A stretch of 64,000 bases of DNA, from positions 89,589 to 153,588 of the forward strand of contig JAIWND010000048.1 in assembly GCA_025330725.1 (NCBI GenBank). Direction: 5' to 3'. The position numbers were made by a program, and so were the translations under genes. Shown piece by piece: positions 63,582-64,000 of the stretch (positions are counted from its first letter, which is position 1; every line of letters starts with the position of its first letter). The notes beneath the pieces are model-generated. The model saw only the letters and a program-made list of their open reading frames with translations. It made no database searches and was not told the origin of the DNA. Source of the DNA: Chlamydoabsidia padenii (Eukaryota; Mucoromycota; Mucoromycetes; Mucorales; Cunninghamellaceae).

Positions 63582-64000
63582 GTTGATTACCGTGCTATCA
63601 ACAAGGTCACCATTAAAAACAAGTATCCACTACCAAGAATTGACGAATGTTTGGAACAATTGGGAACCGCCAAGTATTTCTCGACATTGGATCTGAAGTC
63701 TGGATATCATCAAGTACGCCTACGAGATCAAGATAAGGAGAAGACCGCGTTCAACACAAGATACGGCCAATTTCAATTCAAGGTGTTGCCGTTCGGATTA
63801 ACCAATGCCCCGCCAACCTTCCAGTCCCTAATGAATCGTGTTTTGGAGGAATTTAAGGATAAGTTTGCGCTTGTCTATTTGGATGACATACTAATCTTTT
63901 CACCTATCTTAGAAGACCATGAAAAGCATGTACGTATGGTATTGGACAAGTTACGCAAGCATAAGTTATATCTGAATCCGGAGAAGTGTCGATTTTTGGT
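63582..64000 (+). CDS. Gypsy reverse transcriptase, partial (runs off the right edge)
   Basis: Begins abruptly inside RT with VDYRAINKVTIKNKYPLPRI and continues with YFSTLDLKSGYHQVRLRDQD (first catalytic Asp), FKVLPFGLTNAPPTFQSLMN and LVYLDDILIFSPILEDHEKH (YxDD-type active site), then LYLNPEKCRFLV at the window edge. Frame intact so far. It is a different Gypsy family from the minus-strand copy to its left (LPFGLTNAPPTFQ against MPFGLTSAPATFQ). Confidence 0.88.

Overview
The window is nuclear DNA of a filamentous fungus. Single-copy housekeeping genes are interrupted by short introns (mostly 50-90 bp), usually with GTAAG donors, and intergenic DNA is rich in A/T homopolymers. The gene set (mitofusin, HIR-complex HPC2, Skt5/Chs4 chitin-synthase activator, WASP, HSF factor, Atg22) and the transposon mix (Fanzor, Tc1/mariner, MULE, Merlin-like, Gypsy, Helitron) fit Mucoromycota, most likely Mucorales. 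That taxonomic call is an inference from gene style; no database search was possible.

The left half (1-33 kb) is ordinary gene space with light transposon damage. In order it holds: the 5' end of a histidyl-tRNA synthetase gene (-), a CBS/PB1 protein of the Mug70 type (+), a Gdt1/TMEM165 ion transporter (-), a decayed Fanzor nuclease gene (-), a Helitron helicase relic (-), the mitofusin FZO1 (-), an HPC2/ubinuclein gene (+), a 1,363-bp Tc1 element with both inverted repeats, a SAM methyltransferase (+), an Ivy1-like gene (+), an Atg22-like transporter (+), an HSF-domain factor (-), a damaged LAS17/WASP gene (-) and SKT5/CHS4 (+).

The right half (about 34-64 kb) is a transposon nest in which I see no convincing host gene. 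A 7-kb Mutator-like element (MULE-1, 36.6-43.6 kb) encodes a transposase fused to a cysteine-peptidase-like domain. It has been hit by a solo LTR (TSD TTAGG) and by a very AT-rich Merlin/IS1595-like transposon (TSD TTGTAAAAC). A second MULE gene with the same peptidase domain follows (43.9-46.9 kb), then a third, apparently intact MULE transposase (48.8-51.3 kb) beside an intact gene with a Myb-like N-terminus. A 5.5-kb inverted-repeat transposon (51.6-57.1 kb) carries an intact DD34E transposase plus HTH and Myb-like genes; it contains another solo LTR (TSD CTAAT), and a second copy of the AT-rich family has inserted into its right inverted repeat. Gypsy fragments fill 57.3-64 kb, with a further solo LTR (TSD CAAAG) and a 118-bp-arm fold-back structure between two oppositely oriented reverse transcriptases.

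The best candidates for something new are: the AT-rich Merlin-like family whose small lysine-rich accessory protein occurs in both copies, once without a transposase; the MULE transposases with a C-terminal cysteine peptidase domain; and the multi-gene DD34E transposon. Family assignments rest on motifs read by eye. Exon boundaries were placed by GT/GC-AG signals and reading-frame continuity.
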